Source: Galeopsis tetrahit (taxonomy: Eukaryota > Streptophyta > Magnoliopsida > Lamiales > Lamiaceae). From it: DNA of 64,000 nucleotides. Made by a program: the position numbers and the translations under genes. The DNA lies in NCBI GenBank assembly GCA_963675135.1, contig OY776126.1, positions 20,153,195-20,217,194 on the forward strand, in the 5' to 3' direction. The notes under the pieces are model-generated. The model had not been told where the DNA came from. It was given only the letters and a program-made list of their open reading frames with translations, and did not search any database. Below are positions 20,359-31,220 of the stretch, piece after piece. Positions within the stretch are counted from its first letter, which is position 1. Each line of letters opens with the position of its first letter.

Positions 20359-20445
20359 TTTCGACAAACCAGTGTCAAATAGATGTATTATTGTCGACAA
20401 AAAGTTGTCCACAATAGTGCATCTACTCGACACTGGTTTGTCGAA
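20359..20445. repeat. Hairpin 1 inside the Mutator-like element
   Basis: An outer arm TTCGACAAACCAGTGTC pairs with GACACTGGTTTGTCGAA; inner parts (ATAGATG and TTGTCGAC) pair imperfectly with ATCTA and GTTGTC. The arms differ from hairpin 2 only in the inner section. Confidence 0.85.
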
Positions 20446-20481
20446 TTTTTTTTAAAAAAAATGATTTTTTTTTTGAAATTG

Positions 20482-20569
20482 TTTCGACAAATATGTGTCG
20501 ATAGTATGCATTCCTGTCAATAAATTGTTGTCGACAGGAATGCATACTAAAGACACTGGTTTGTCGAAA
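20482..20569. repeat. Hairpin 2 inside the Mutator-like element
   Basis: Outer arms match hairpin 1 (TTCGACAAATATGTGTC against GACACTGGTTTGTCGAA). The inner arm TAGTATGCATTCCTGTC pairs perfectly with GACAGGAATGCATACTA over 17 bp around a short loop. Confidence 0.88.
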
Positions 20570-20701
20570 ATGTGCTTTAAATTTTTTTGAAATTTCTTTT
20601 GTCCGGATTAGTTCTGAAATTTAGGTGAAAGTATTGTAGGTGGAATTTCTGTTGATTTGTGAGCAAAATATTTGTGGGTTAAAAGAATTTTATGTTAGTT
20701 T

Positions 20702-20873
20702 TATTGGATATATAATATATATATGTTAGATATATATTATATATATTGTAAATCTTTATATTCCTTATTTAAAAGATATAGATTAGGTTTGGTTTTGTAT
20801 CTATATAGATACTCTATCATATGTAACTCTTCAATTCAATCAATGAAATCATAATTTTATAATTTATTATTTC
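20702..20873 (+). repeat. Left LTR of the outer Copia element (first part)
   Basis: Aligns with 30956-31132 apart from a 2-bp (TA) indel, two substitutions and a short indel near TCTATATAGATACTC. The remaining six bases lie after the inner element, at 26768-26773. Confidence 0.88.
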
Positions 20874-21749
20874 TGTGAGTGTTATCTAATAATCTCATAA
20901 TCAGCACACTAAGTGAGTAGTGAGCTGATAGGATCAGATAAGATGACTTAGGCCGAAATCAGATGAGTTGAATGGTTTCAATCAGCTGAGGAGGTGATTC
21001 TTAGATTTCAGCACAGTTGGTCAGATCAGCACAGTACTGTGTCAGCACAGTACTTCAGCAGAGTGTACCAAGATCAGTACTTCAGCAGAGTGTACCAAGA
21101 TCAATACTTCAACACAGTACTATCAGATCAATACATCAGCACAGTAAAAGATCAGCACAGTATGGAGTCTATCAGCAGAGTTAGCTTTTGATCACCAAAA
21201 CAGAAGAGTTGAGTATCAGATCACTAAGTAGTGTTCTGATCTTTATGGACAAGTCTTCTGATATGAAATTAGTTAGTTTAACTAACTATATTACAGTTAC
21301 AACTACTTGAGGGCATAACTACCATTTCAGTTGGGCAATAACAGAGCACATGGGTTGTTACAAGCGGTTGCAAACGGTTGCTAACTACTCAAACAGTTCC
21401 TAACAGCAGCAACTACCTTTGGTCTTTATAAGCTCTTGTATGTGTACATTGTAAAGGTTGACGATTTTGGATGCAAGTACGATTGTAATCTTTGAGTTGT
21501 GTGAGTTCACGAGTGAAGTGAGGAAATATCCAATTCCGAGTGAATGAGTGTGTAAACATTCTTGATCAATCAAAGAACTACTCGTCTGGTCCAGTGGATG
21601 TAGATCACATTGATCGAACCACTTAAATTCTTGTGTGTTGTTTGTCTCATTGCTTACTTTTCTGAATTACTATCCTAGAGCAGTTATTTCTTCTATATTC
21701 AAGTGTTCTACTTGGTTGGAGACGTATAATCGACCCGAATATCTTGACA
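20874..21749 (+). repeat. Left LTR of the inner Copia element
   Basis: Contains a U3 array (about 21010-21180) of short words such as CAGCACAGTACT, ATCAGTACTTCAGCA and GTGTACCAAGATCA, then a TATA-like CTTTATAAG near 21425. This LTR has one more GTGTACCAAGATCA unit than the right copy. Confidence 0.9.
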
Positions 21750-21768
21750 ATTGGCGTCGTCTGTGGGA
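21750..21768 (+). other. Candidate PBS of the inner Copia element
   Basis: ATTGGCGTCGTCTGTGGGA starts directly after the left LTR, where the PBS must lie. It is not the initiator-Met type (TGGTATCAGAGC). The tRNA partner is unassigned. Confidence 0.55.
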
Positions 21769-21792
21769 AATTGAAGTAGCTGCAGATCTAAG

Positions 21793-22566
21793 ATGGGAAA
21801 TTCTACTAAGTACAACATAGAGAAGTTTACAGGCACAGGAGATTTTGGGCTGTGGAAGGTCAAAATGCAGGCCCTCCTTGAACAGCAAGGATTATTCGAG
21901 GCTCTCGAAGAATCCGAAGAGATTGCAGAAGAAACTGCAACAGCTGCAGCTAAAAGGAGCAAGTTGCTTAGAAAAGCTCGAAGCACGATCCTACTCTGCC
22001 TTGGAGATGAGGTCTTGAGGGAGGTTGCTAAAGAGAAGTCAACGAAGGAGGTTTGGGATATGCTTGAAAACCTATATATGGTGAAAACTCTTGCTAACCG
22101 ACTCTATTCGAAACAGAAGTTGTATGCCTTTAGAATGGGAGATGACAAACCCATTACGGAGCAGCTAGATGAGTTCAACAAGATACTTGATGATCTGGAG
22201 AATTTGGATGTCAAGCTTGAAGAAAATGATAAGGCTCTGATCTTGTTGAGTGCTCTTCCTAAGTCCTTTGAAATCCTAAAGGACACCATCTTGTATGGTA
22301 GAAAGGAGGCAATCACATTGGAGGATGTGATATTGGCTGTCAAGTCCAAGCTACTACATAATAAGACATCTCAGGGAGATAAAAGTAGCAGTGGAGAGGG
22401 ATTGGCAATCAAGGGAGGACAGAAGAAATCTGTCTCCAAAAAAGGGTCTAGTCAACCCAAGGGAGCTGATAAGGGAAAATCAGCAGTGCCAAATCAAGGG
22501 GAAGTAGTGTGCCACCACTGCAACAAACCTGGGCACTATAAGAGTACTTGTTTCAAGTACAAATAG
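21793..22566 (+). pseudogene. Copia gag of the inner element, ends in in-frame TAG
   Basis: 257 codons with the UBN2-type Copia gag fold (FGLWKVKMQALLEQQGL near the start, then KEVWDMLENLY) and a zinc knuckle CHHCNKPGHYKSTC near the end. The TAG at 22564-22566 is in frame with the rest of pol. Copia elements normally make gag and pol as one polyprotein, so this stop would separate gag from the enzymes. It may be a lesion or, less likely, a readthrough stop. Confidence 0.85.
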
Positions 22567-25500
22567 CTTATGAGAAAATCTGGTCCCAAGAACCCTGTTG
22601 ATAAGAATCAAGCAAATCAAACCCAAGAGGATAAGGAGAAGAAGGGCTATGAGTCAGCTCAGTCCCTATCCATCACTTCCACTAAAGAACAACAAGATTG
22701 GATTTTAGATTCAGGGTGCTCTTTCCACATGACTCCAAGAAGAGATTGGTTTCATGATTTTAAGCATCAGAATGGAGGTTCTGTGTTGTTAGGGAATGAT
22801 CACACTTGCAAAGTCAAAGGTGAAGGTACAGTACACTTGAAGATGTATGATGGAGTAGTGAGGATTCTCAAGAGGGTCAGGTATGTTCCTGAACTCAAGA
22901 GAAATTTGATATCTCTTGGTATGCTGGATTCATTGGGCTATAAATTCCAGTCAGAAGATGGAGAGCTCAGAGTTTCAAAGGGGGAGCTTACTGTTCTTAA
23001 GGGTGAGAGAAGGAATGATCTCTACTTTCTTAAGGGAGGAACAGTTATTGGCAGATCAGATGTGGCAAGAGTGCAAGACAACTCAATGTTGTGGCACAGA
23101 AGACTAGGTCATGTAGGAGAGAAGGGCCTACTTGAGCTAAGTAAGCAAGGATTGCTATGTGGTGACAAGATCACAAAGCTTGATTTGTGTTAGCACTGCA
23201 TTCTTGGGAAATCCAAGAGATTGAAGTTTGGGAAGAGTACACACTCTACCAAAGGAATTTTGGACTATGTCCATTCAGATTTATGGGGGCCAGCTAGGAA
23301 TCAGACCAGAAGTGGTGGGAGATATTTCTTGTCTATCATAGATGACTACTCAAGTTAGGTATGGATCACTATCCTGAAATCCAAGTCAGAAACATTTGAA
23401 AAGTTTAAGGAATGGCTCACTGAGGTTGAGAATGTCTCTGGAAAGAATCTCAAACATTTGAGAACTGATAATGGGCTGGAGTTCATATCCGAAGAGTTCA
23501 ATGTTTTCTGCAAGAAGAAGGGTATAGTGAGGCATAGAACAGTACTAGGTACACCTCAGCAGAATGGAGTAGCTGAGAGAATGAACCAGACTTTGCTTGA
23601 GAGGGTCAGGTGCATGTTGAGCAGCTCGGGATTGCCTAAAGTATTTTGGGGAGAAGTAGTGTCAACAGCAGCTTATTTGATAAACAGAAGCCCTTCCTCA
23701 GCTGTGCAATTTAAAACCCCAGAAGAGTTATGGTCTGGCCATGTAGCTGAGTACAGTAATTTGAAAGTTTATGGTTGTTTAGCATATGCCCATGTCAAGC
23801 AAGATAAGCTTGAGCCTCGAGCCTTGAAATGTGTGTTCGTAGGGTATCCTTCAGGTGTGAAAGGGTATAGGTTGTGGTACCTTGAAGCTGGAATGCAGAA
23901 GTGTATTATCAGCAGAGATGTAACTTTTGATGAGAGTAGAATGCCATTGAAAGAAGAGGCAAGTTCAAGTGCAGCACACAACAAACCAGATGAGACACAG
24001 GTTGAGGTGGAGCATGTTGAAACCAGAACAGTAACTGAAGATCAGATTGATCCAGATGAGGAGGAGACTACTCATAGTGATACTGAGCTTCATGACTATC
24101 AGCTGACTAGGGACAGAACCAGAAGAGAAGTCCACCCACCTCAGAGGTATGGTCAAGCTGACATAGTATCATTTGCATTATGTGCAGCTCTTGAGGTGGA
24201 GTCTTTGGAGCCTAAAACTTACACAGAAGCCATAAATTGTCATGACAAAGATAAGTGGTTAGTTGCTATGGAGGAAGAACTGTTATCTCTGAACAAGAAC
24301 CAGACTTGGGAGATTATTGAGAGACCTAAGAACAAGAAACTTGTTGGGTGTAAGTGGATCTACAAGAAGAAGGTGGAGGCTCAGAGAGGTGGCAAGATTA
24401 GGTACAAGGCAAGACTTGTAGCTAAAGGATTTACACAGAAAGAAGGTATTGACTTTAATGAAATCTTCTCACATGTTGTAAAGCATTGTAGCATTAAAAT
24501 CTTGTTGGCTATGGTTGCTCAATATGAATTGGAGCTGCATCAAATGGATGTGACCACAACATTTCTTCATGGTACTTTAGATGAGAAGATCTACATGAAA
24601 ATACCAGAAGGGTTGGACATAGAAGATGGAGAAGACAAAGTGTGCTTACTCAGAAAATCACTCTATGGCCTCAAACAAAGCCCTAGACAATGGTACTTAA
24701 GGTTTGATGAGTACATTTGCTCAGCTGGTTTTGCAAGAAGCTTGTATGACAGCTGTTTTTACTTCAGGAGGGTTGGGAGTTCAATTACCTATCTTCTGTT
24801 GTATGTAGATGATATGTTAATAGCAGGGGATTCTATTAACAATATCAATCAGGTTAAGGAGATTCTCAAAAGGGAGTTTGAGATGAAAGATCTTGGTGAA
24901 GCTAAAGTGATTCTTGGGATGGAGATCAGTAGAGTTGAGGGAGCAATTCAGCTTAGTTAGCCTACCTATCTGAGGAAGGTGTTAGAGAGATTCAAGATGA
25001 ATCAAACTAAGCCAGTTTCTACACCAATTGGCCAGCATCAGAAGCTATCCAATCAAATGTGTCCCAAGAACAGCCAGGAAAGAGCTCAGATGAGTAAGGT
25101 TCCTTATGCCAGTGCAGTAGGGAGTTTAATGTATGTTATGGTGTGTTGTAGACCAGATTTAACTCATGCAATGAGTGTAATCAGCAGATACATGAGTGAT
25201 CCAGGCTTAAGTCATTGGGAGACAGTTAAGTGGGTCATGAGATATGTTCTGGGATCAGTTGAGAAGGGTCTGAAATTTGAGAAGATATCAGATGAGGGAG
25301 TAGCACTTGTGGGATATGTTGATGCCGACTATGCAGCCAATGTAGACACAAGAAAGTCCTTAATAGGGTATGTATTCACCTTATTTGGTACAACTATATC
25401 ATGGAGGTCAATACATTAGTCTGTAGTTGCATTATCTACTACAGAATCAGAATATGTAGCCTTGACTAAAGCAGTTAAGGAGAGCATGTGGCTTAGGGGT

Positions 25501-25764
25501 ATCTTGAAGGAGTTTGGTATATCACAAAGAAGTGTGACTGTCTTCTGTGATAACCAAAGTGCAATACATCTTGCAAAGCATCAGGGGTATCATGAGAGAA
25601 CTAAACATAGAGATGTAAAGCTGTACTTTGTAAGAGATATTGTAGAGAAGGGGGTGGTCCAGGTAGTGAAGATTGCTACAGAGGAGAACCCTGCTGATGC
25701 ATTCACTAAGGCATTGCCAAAAGAGAAGTTTGGCTTGTGTCTTAGACTTATTAGACTGCATTAA
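22567..25764 (+). pseudogene. Copia pol of the inner element, one frame with four more TAG codons
   Basis: It stays in the gag frame with no frameshift to a terminal TAA at 25762-25764. Domains in order: protease (ILDSGCSFHM), pre-integrase (WHRRLGH), integrase core (RTDNGLEF, then TPQQNGVAERMNQTLLERVR), Copia reverse transcriptase (KARLVAKGFTQKEGIDFNE, catalytic YVDD at 24802-24813), RNase H (TTESEYVALTKAVKE, then CDNQSAIHLA). TAG codons lie at 23191-23193, 23356-23358, 24958-24960 and 25417-25419. The second falls inside the zinc-binding part of integrase. The element is therefore not expected to make a full polyprotein. Confidence 0.9.
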
Positions 25765-25896
25765 TTCCTTTGAGGAGAAGGCTACTGTTCTTGTGGCAGA
25801 AGATCAGTAGTGGAGGCTATTCTTTGAGGAGAATCGTGTTGGTATTTTTTAATTTTTGGTGGAGATTAGTTCGATTATGAGCTAAAGGTGGAGAAT

Positions 25897-26762
25897 TGTG
25901 AGTGTTATCTCATAATCTCATAATCAGCACACTAAGTGAGTAGTGAGCTGATAGGATCAGATAAGATGACTTAGGCCGAAATCAGATGAGTTGAATGGTT
26001 TCAATCAGCTGAGGAGGTTATGCTTAGATTTCAGCACAATTGGTCAGATCAGCACAGTACTGGATCAGCACAGTACTGGGTCCGCACAGTACTTCAGCAG
26101 AGTGTACCAAGATCAGTACTTCAGCACAGTACTATCAGATCAGTACATCAGCACATTAAAAGATCAGCACAGTATGGAGTCTATCAGCAGAGTTAGCTTT
26201 TGATGACCAGAACAGAAGAGTTGAGTATCAGATCACTAAGTAGTGTTCTGATCTTTATGGACAAGTCTTCTGATATGAAAGTTAGTTAGTTTAACTAACT
26301 ATATTACAGTTACAACTACTTGAGGGCATAACTACCATTTCAGTTGGGCAATAACAGAGCACATGGGTTGTTACAAGCGGTTGCAAACGGTTGCTAACTA
26401 CTCAAACAGTTCCTAACAGCATCAACTACCTTTGGTCTTTATAAACTCTTGTATGTGTACATTGTAAAGGTTGACGATTTTGGATGCAAGTACGATTGTA
26501 ATCTTTGAGGTTTGTGAGTTCACGAGTGAAGTGAGGAAATATCCTATTCCGAGTGAATGAGTGTGTAAACATTCTTGATCAATCAAAGAACTACTCGTCT
26601 GGTCCAGTGGATGTAGATCACATTGATCGAACCACTTAAATTCCTGTGTGCTGTTTGTCTCGTTGCTTACTTTTCTGAATTACTATCCTAGAGCAGTTAT
26701 TTCTTCTATATTCAAGTGTTCTACTTGGTTGGAGACGTCTAATCGACCCGAATATCTTGACA
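25897..26762 (+). repeat. Right LTR of the inner Copia element
   Basis: Direct repeat of 20874-21749 with scattered substitutions and a shorter U3 array. It ends TTGACA before the TSD atttc. Confidence 0.9.
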
Positions 26763-26773
26763 ATTTCTCTATA

Positions 26774-26787
26774 TGGTATCAACGAGT
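26774..26787 (+). other. PBS of the outer Copia element, initiator-tRNA-Met type
   Basis: TGGTATCAACGAG starts right after the last LTR base. The first eight bases match the usual Copia PBS complementary to initiator tRNA-Met. Confidence 0.8.
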
Positions 26788-27679
26788 GGTCCGGCTAACG
26801 CCTTGATCCGACACCCTTCCTTGTAGTCGTTGTCCGACGTCCAACGTCGTTCAAAACTCCCGACTACCACCCTTCCCAATCTCGGTTCCTTCAACCGATA
26901 CTCCATATGTTTCTTAAATCAAGAAACAATTACAATCTTCCATTAACATCCCTGTTCCAAGTAATTTACTACTTATTCAGCAAAAACATTAATCAACTCT
27001 CCTCAAAGAATCGTGCACCTACTCCCTTTATTAATTCATCAATTACACATCATTTTCTTGATTCTTTAATCACAGAAGATTCCTCAAGAAGATTCATCTT
27101 CTTCCCCAAACTCTTGTCCATGGATGCCCTGCAACTCCATCATCAAACTCCTCTCATGGCCGCCTGGTCTCCTCGGCGTGAACTCCCACTCGCGACGGCG
27201 TCCTCTTCAAATCGCGACTTGCACCTTGAAGCCTCGGCCCGATCGTCCCAATCGATCGCAGCCCGCGCTCCCCTGTTTCTTGCAGCCCGGCCCGTATCAC
27301 AGCCTTCTGCCATGGTCGCCGGTAAGTCCTCTCACCGAGCGCGTCCTGCATCCCACACGCCCTACCTCGGAAATTGCCAATTTTGTTGTGTATAGGGACA
27401 CACGACGCGTTCTTGCCCTGATTTGGCTGACTTGCAACCAGCTCAGATCCCCAACTCACCGAGTCGACTCCGTCCTTACTCCACTGCTACATACACCCCC
27501 AACTCTGGTCAAAACACCCCCTCGAATCTACACACTCACTCCCCTGCTACATACACCCCAACTCCGGTAAGTACACCCCCCGCATCTACGCACCCAGTAC
27601 CCTACTACATACACCCCACCCAGTACATACACCCACCCTGCTAGCACATACACCACCTCCGCCCACTCGACTATTTCAC
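26788..27679 (+). other. Gag-replacing region of the outer Copia element
   Basis: Gag would be expected here, but neither a gag fold nor a zinc knuckle is found. An ATG at 27121 opens a basic, Ser/Ala/Pro-rich frame with no recognised motif. From about 27478 to 27650 the DNA is a loose array of ACATACACCCC words encoding Thr/Pro-rich peptide, resembling the integrase-RT linker downstream. A deletion joining gag leader to protease-linker sequence is a plausible origin. Confidence 0.55.
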
Positions 27680-27703
27680 ATACCCACTTCATATTTCGGT
27701 TCG

Positions 27704-29041
27704 GATGATGTAGTCATCGGTGATGGTAACGGTTTGCATATTTCGCATATTGGTTCCTTGTCGTTTTCTCATGTTGATATGTTAAAATTCTCAAACGTCC
27801 TTGTTGTCCCACAAATGGCCAAAAATCTTATTTCTGTTTCAACCTTGTGTCGAGATAACGATGTTAACATTATCATCGTCTCTACTTATTTTCAGGTGCG
27901 GGATGGCAAAACGGGGAGCATTCTCCTCATGGGGTGTCGCATGTATAATCTCTATGTATGGCCGACTCGAGCGTCTACCTCACCTACAACCTCTATCTCC
28001 GAAAAACAACCTACCACCATATGGCATGCCCGTCTAGGCCATCCATCCTCTAAAATCATGTCTCACACCTTATCCAGGTTTAGTTTACCAACTACGACCT
28101 CAAACCCTTTGCACTGTAACTCTTGCAATTGTATAAAAAGTCATAAACTGCCATTTTACGATTCCAGCATTATCTCTACCACCCCCCTTGAGGTCATTTA
28201 CTCTGATATTTGGTCATCTCCTGTCCAATCAGATGATGGCTTCAAATATTATGCCATTTTTGTTGACCACTTTAGTAAATATATATGGATTTACCCCCTA
28301 AAACGCAAATCTGATGCCCTTCCCACCTTTACATCCTTTAAAAACATTGTGGAAAACTTCTACAACACTAAAATCAAAACCCTTTATACTGACAACGGGG
28401 GTGAATTCATTGCCCTACGATCCCTCCTTCAAACCCATGGAATCTCCCACCTAACTACTCCACCCCACACTCCTGAACATAATGGCATGTCTGAACGTCG
28501 TCACAAACATGTTGTTGATACGGCTTTAGCCCTCATACATCACGCGTCCATGCCTCTCATTTATTGGCCTCACGCCGTTTGTGCTGCAACCTATGTTATA
28601 AACTGCCTCTCTAAACCCAACCTAAACATGCAATCCTCTTATCAATATCTCCTAAAACAAACTCCTAACCTGTCTAAACTTCGAGTCTTCGGTTGCTTAT
28701 GCTATCCTTGGCTTCGCCCCTACACCTCCCACAAATTAGAACCTCGATCCACCCCTTGTATCTTCATTGGATACTCTCTTACCCAAAGTGCCTACATATG
28801 CCTTGACTTAAACACCAAAAGAATATATACATCTCGTCATGTTCAATTCGTTGAAAATATATTTCCTTTAGCCACTCCCACAGCCATTTCGAGTACACCC
28901 ACTGAATTAATAGATACACCCTCCGAATTAGTAAATACACACCCCATTTTAGTAAATACACCCCCTGCCCACCAGAAAACCCTAATGTTATGCTTTTTCC
29001 ACCACCCAATCTGCTTCATACACCCCTTCCTTACCTACTGA
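27704..29041 (+). pseudogene. Integrase part of outer Copia pol
   Basis: Begins in the C-terminal part of the protease (the ILDSG-type active site is missing), then pre-integrase WHARLGHPS and the integrase core: IYSDIWSSP, YTDNGGEF, HTPEHNGMSERRHKHVV with the catalytic D, D, E. The C-terminal part includes CIFIGYS. It then runs into a Thr/Pro linker with TACACCC-like repeats and stops at 29041; the reverse transcriptase lies in another frame. Confidence 0.85.
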
Positions 29042-29334
29042 TCTTGCCCCACCCCCAACATTTACGAATAAACCCCCTCCCCAAAATATACCCCCTCTCG
29101 ACGTCAACACATCACCCCCACCACATCTGTTCCATACACCTCCTGTTCCACTTAATACACCCACCAGCCCAACACCCAGCCCCGCTGAACCCCCTGTTCC
29201 GCTTAATACACCCCCAACCCAACGTCCAGCCTTGCTGCACCCCCTAGCTCACTAAGTACACCCACCCCACCTCTTCGACTCGAGTCGCTAAATGCTCCCT
29301 TATCGCCATCCCCACCGCCCCCCAAGGCACTCGA

Positions 29335-30948
29335 ATGGTCACTCGAGCTCAAAACAGAATCTTCAAACCAAACCCGAGGTATGGTCTTACCATTAATTTA
29401 TCTTCTGACACTGAACCTAGCTGCGTCTCTCAGGCATTAAAAGATGAACGATGGAGGGAGGCCATGTCATCTGAATTTAATGCCCTTCTCAGAAACGGTA
29501 CTTGGGATTTAGTACCACCTGATGATTCGGTCAATGTTGTTGGTTCCAAGTGGGTCTTTCGTATTAAGAGAAAATCGGATGGTTCCCTGGACAAATTTAA
29601 AGCTTGACTTGTGGCCAAGGGCTTTCATCAACGCCCCGGAGTTGATTTCTCAGAAACGTTCAGTCCTATGGTCAAACCAGCAACCGTTCGAGCGGTCCTT
29701 AGCATTACAGTCACTAACGATTGGCCACTTCGACAGTTTGATGTGAACAATGCTTTCCTTCATGGCTCCTTGTCTGACACCGTTTTTATGGCTCAACCTC
29801 CCGATTTTGTTGACAAAACCTTCCCCACATATGTTTGTAAGTTACACAAGTCCAACTACGGCCTAAAACAAACACCTCGTACTTGGTACTTTTCTCTTCG
29901 AACCTTCCTCGAAAGCATTGGTTTCATTCACACCAAATCTGATGAATCTCTTTTTGTGTACAACAAATCTGGTATTATTGCATATTTTCTTGTATACGTT
30001 GATGATCTTATACTTACAGGAAATAACCCTTCTTTCCTCATTAAAGTGGCCTCAGACCTGAGCACAAAATTTTCTATCAAAGATTTAGGACCCCTTTCCT
30101 ACTTCTTAGGTGTGGAAGTACTTCGTACTACGAAATCATGCTTTCTCTCCCAACGTAAGTATATCATTGACCTTCTTACTCGTTACAATATGATCACTTC
30201 AAAACCTGTTCAAACACCTCTCTCCATCTCCACACGCTTATCTCTATCTCATGGATCATTACCTACTGATATCACCCAATATCGTCAAGTTCTTGGAAGT
30301 CTCCAATATCTCCAACTTACTAGACCCGATATTGCCTTTGCTGTACACAAATTGTCTAAATTCATGCATGCTCCTACCATAACTCATTGGAGTACTGTCA
30401 AGCGCCTTCTTCGACACCTAAATGGAACTAGAGATGTTGGAATCACCCTTCGTCCCAATCCCTCTTCCTCACTACATTGCTTCACTGATGCTGACTGGGC
30501 CAGAAACTCTAATGATCGTACATCTACAAGTGCTTATGTTGTCTTTCTTGGACCAAATCCCATATCCTAGGCTTCCAAGAAACAAAAGTCGGTTGCTCGC
30601 TCCTCAACTGAAGCAGAATATAGAGCCATTGCATCTGCGGCTTTTGAGGTACAATGATTAAAATCTCTTTTTCAAGAATTATATTTTCCCATCGACCCTC
30701 TCCCTGCCATCTATTGTGATAATATTGGAGCCACATATCTTTGCTCCAACCCCGTATTTCACTCACGGATGAAACATATTGCTATTGACTATCACTTCGT
30801 TCGGGACTTAATCAAAACATCTCAACTACGTGTTTCACACGTGTCGTCCGAAGACCAACTAGCCGATGCTCTCACAAAACCACTTGCTCGTTCTCGTCTT
30901 CAAATGCTTATGATCAAGATTGGACTCTCCTACGGTGCTCCATCTTGA
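29335..30948 (+). pseudogene. Reverse transcriptase and RNase H part of outer Copia pol
   Basis: The reverse transcriptase starts near WREAMSSEFNAL and continues through VAKGFHQRPGVDFSETF to YVDD (29995-30006). RNase H includes SSTEAEYRAIASAA and ADALTKPLA, and the frame ends with TGA at 30946-30948. Three internal stops (TGA 29605-29607, TAG 30568-30570, TGA 30655-30657) interrupt conserved positions that are Arg or Trp in relatives. All three fit single C-to-T or G-to-A changes, as expected from cytosine methylation. Not functional. Confidence 0.88.
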
Positions 30949-30955
30949 GGGGGCG

Positions 30956-31132
30956 TATTGGATATATAATATATATATATGTTAGATATATGTTATATAT
31001 ATTGTAAATCTTTATATTCCTTATTTAAAAGATATAGATTAGGTTCGGTTTTGTATCTATAAATACTCATCATATGTAACTCTTCAATTCAATCAATGAA
31101 ATCATAATTTTATAATTTATTATTTCTCTATA
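30956..31132 (+). repeat. Right LTR of the outer Copia element
   Basis: 177 bp, starting TATTGGATATATAA and ending TTTCTCTATA, followed by the TSD agttt at 31133-31137. Confidence 0.9.
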
Positions 31133-31180
31133 AGTTTTGTTGATAAAATATTTTTTGGTTATGTTTGGGTGGCATTTGGG

Positions 31181-31220
31181 TGGTGGATGGCTGCCGGAGA
31201 TGGTGGATGGCTGCCGGAGA
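31181..31220. repeat. 20-bp tandem duplication in the Mutator-like element
   Basis: TGGTGGATGGCTGCCGGAGA occurs twice in a row, followed by a partial third unit (TGGTGG). It lies in the native right arm of the Mutator-like element. Confidence 0.9.

Larger units (their letters stand above)
20874..26762 (+). mobile_element. Inner Copia element, complete ends, gag-pol with five TAG codons
   Basis: A 5.9-kb Ty1/Copia element inserted in the left LTR of the outer Copia element. The TSD atttc (20869-20873 and 26763-26767) is exact, and LTRs (876 and 866 bp) run TGTGAG...TTGACA. The order gag, protease, integrase, reverse transcriptase, RNase H is the Copia order. By eye the LTRs differ by roughly 3 percent plus indels, so it is older than the Athila-like insertion. 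The purine-rich AAAGGTGGAGAAT just before the right LTR is the PPT. Confidence 0.92.
20702..31132 (+). mobile_element. Copia element with TA...TA LTR ends, decayed, split by an inner insertion
   Basis: LTRs of about 178 bp begin TATTGGATATATAA and end TTTCTCTATA; both element ends carry the TSD agttt (20697-20701 and 31133-31137). The left LTR is split (20702-20873 and 26768-26773) by the inner Copia element. The PBS TGGTATCA directly follows the left LTR, and the purine-rich GAGGGGGCGTAT end precedes the right LTR. The gag gene and protease active site are gone; integrase, reverse transcriptase and RNase H remain as a broken frame. TA..TA is one of the rare non-canonical LTR end types known for plant Copia elements. 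Confidence 0.87.

Noticed and set aside
19884..20417. 177-codon Pro-rich protein
   Set aside because: Low-complexity frame over a CCG/CCT-biased block of a transposon that also runs into a hairpin. The opposite strand is open too, which is expected from composition.
21793..25764. Variant genetic code in which TAG is a sense codon
   Set aside because: TAG also appears as a lesion in the neighbouring dead Copia element, host genes here use TAA or TGA as ordinary stops, and plant nuclei use the standard code. Methylation decay is simpler.
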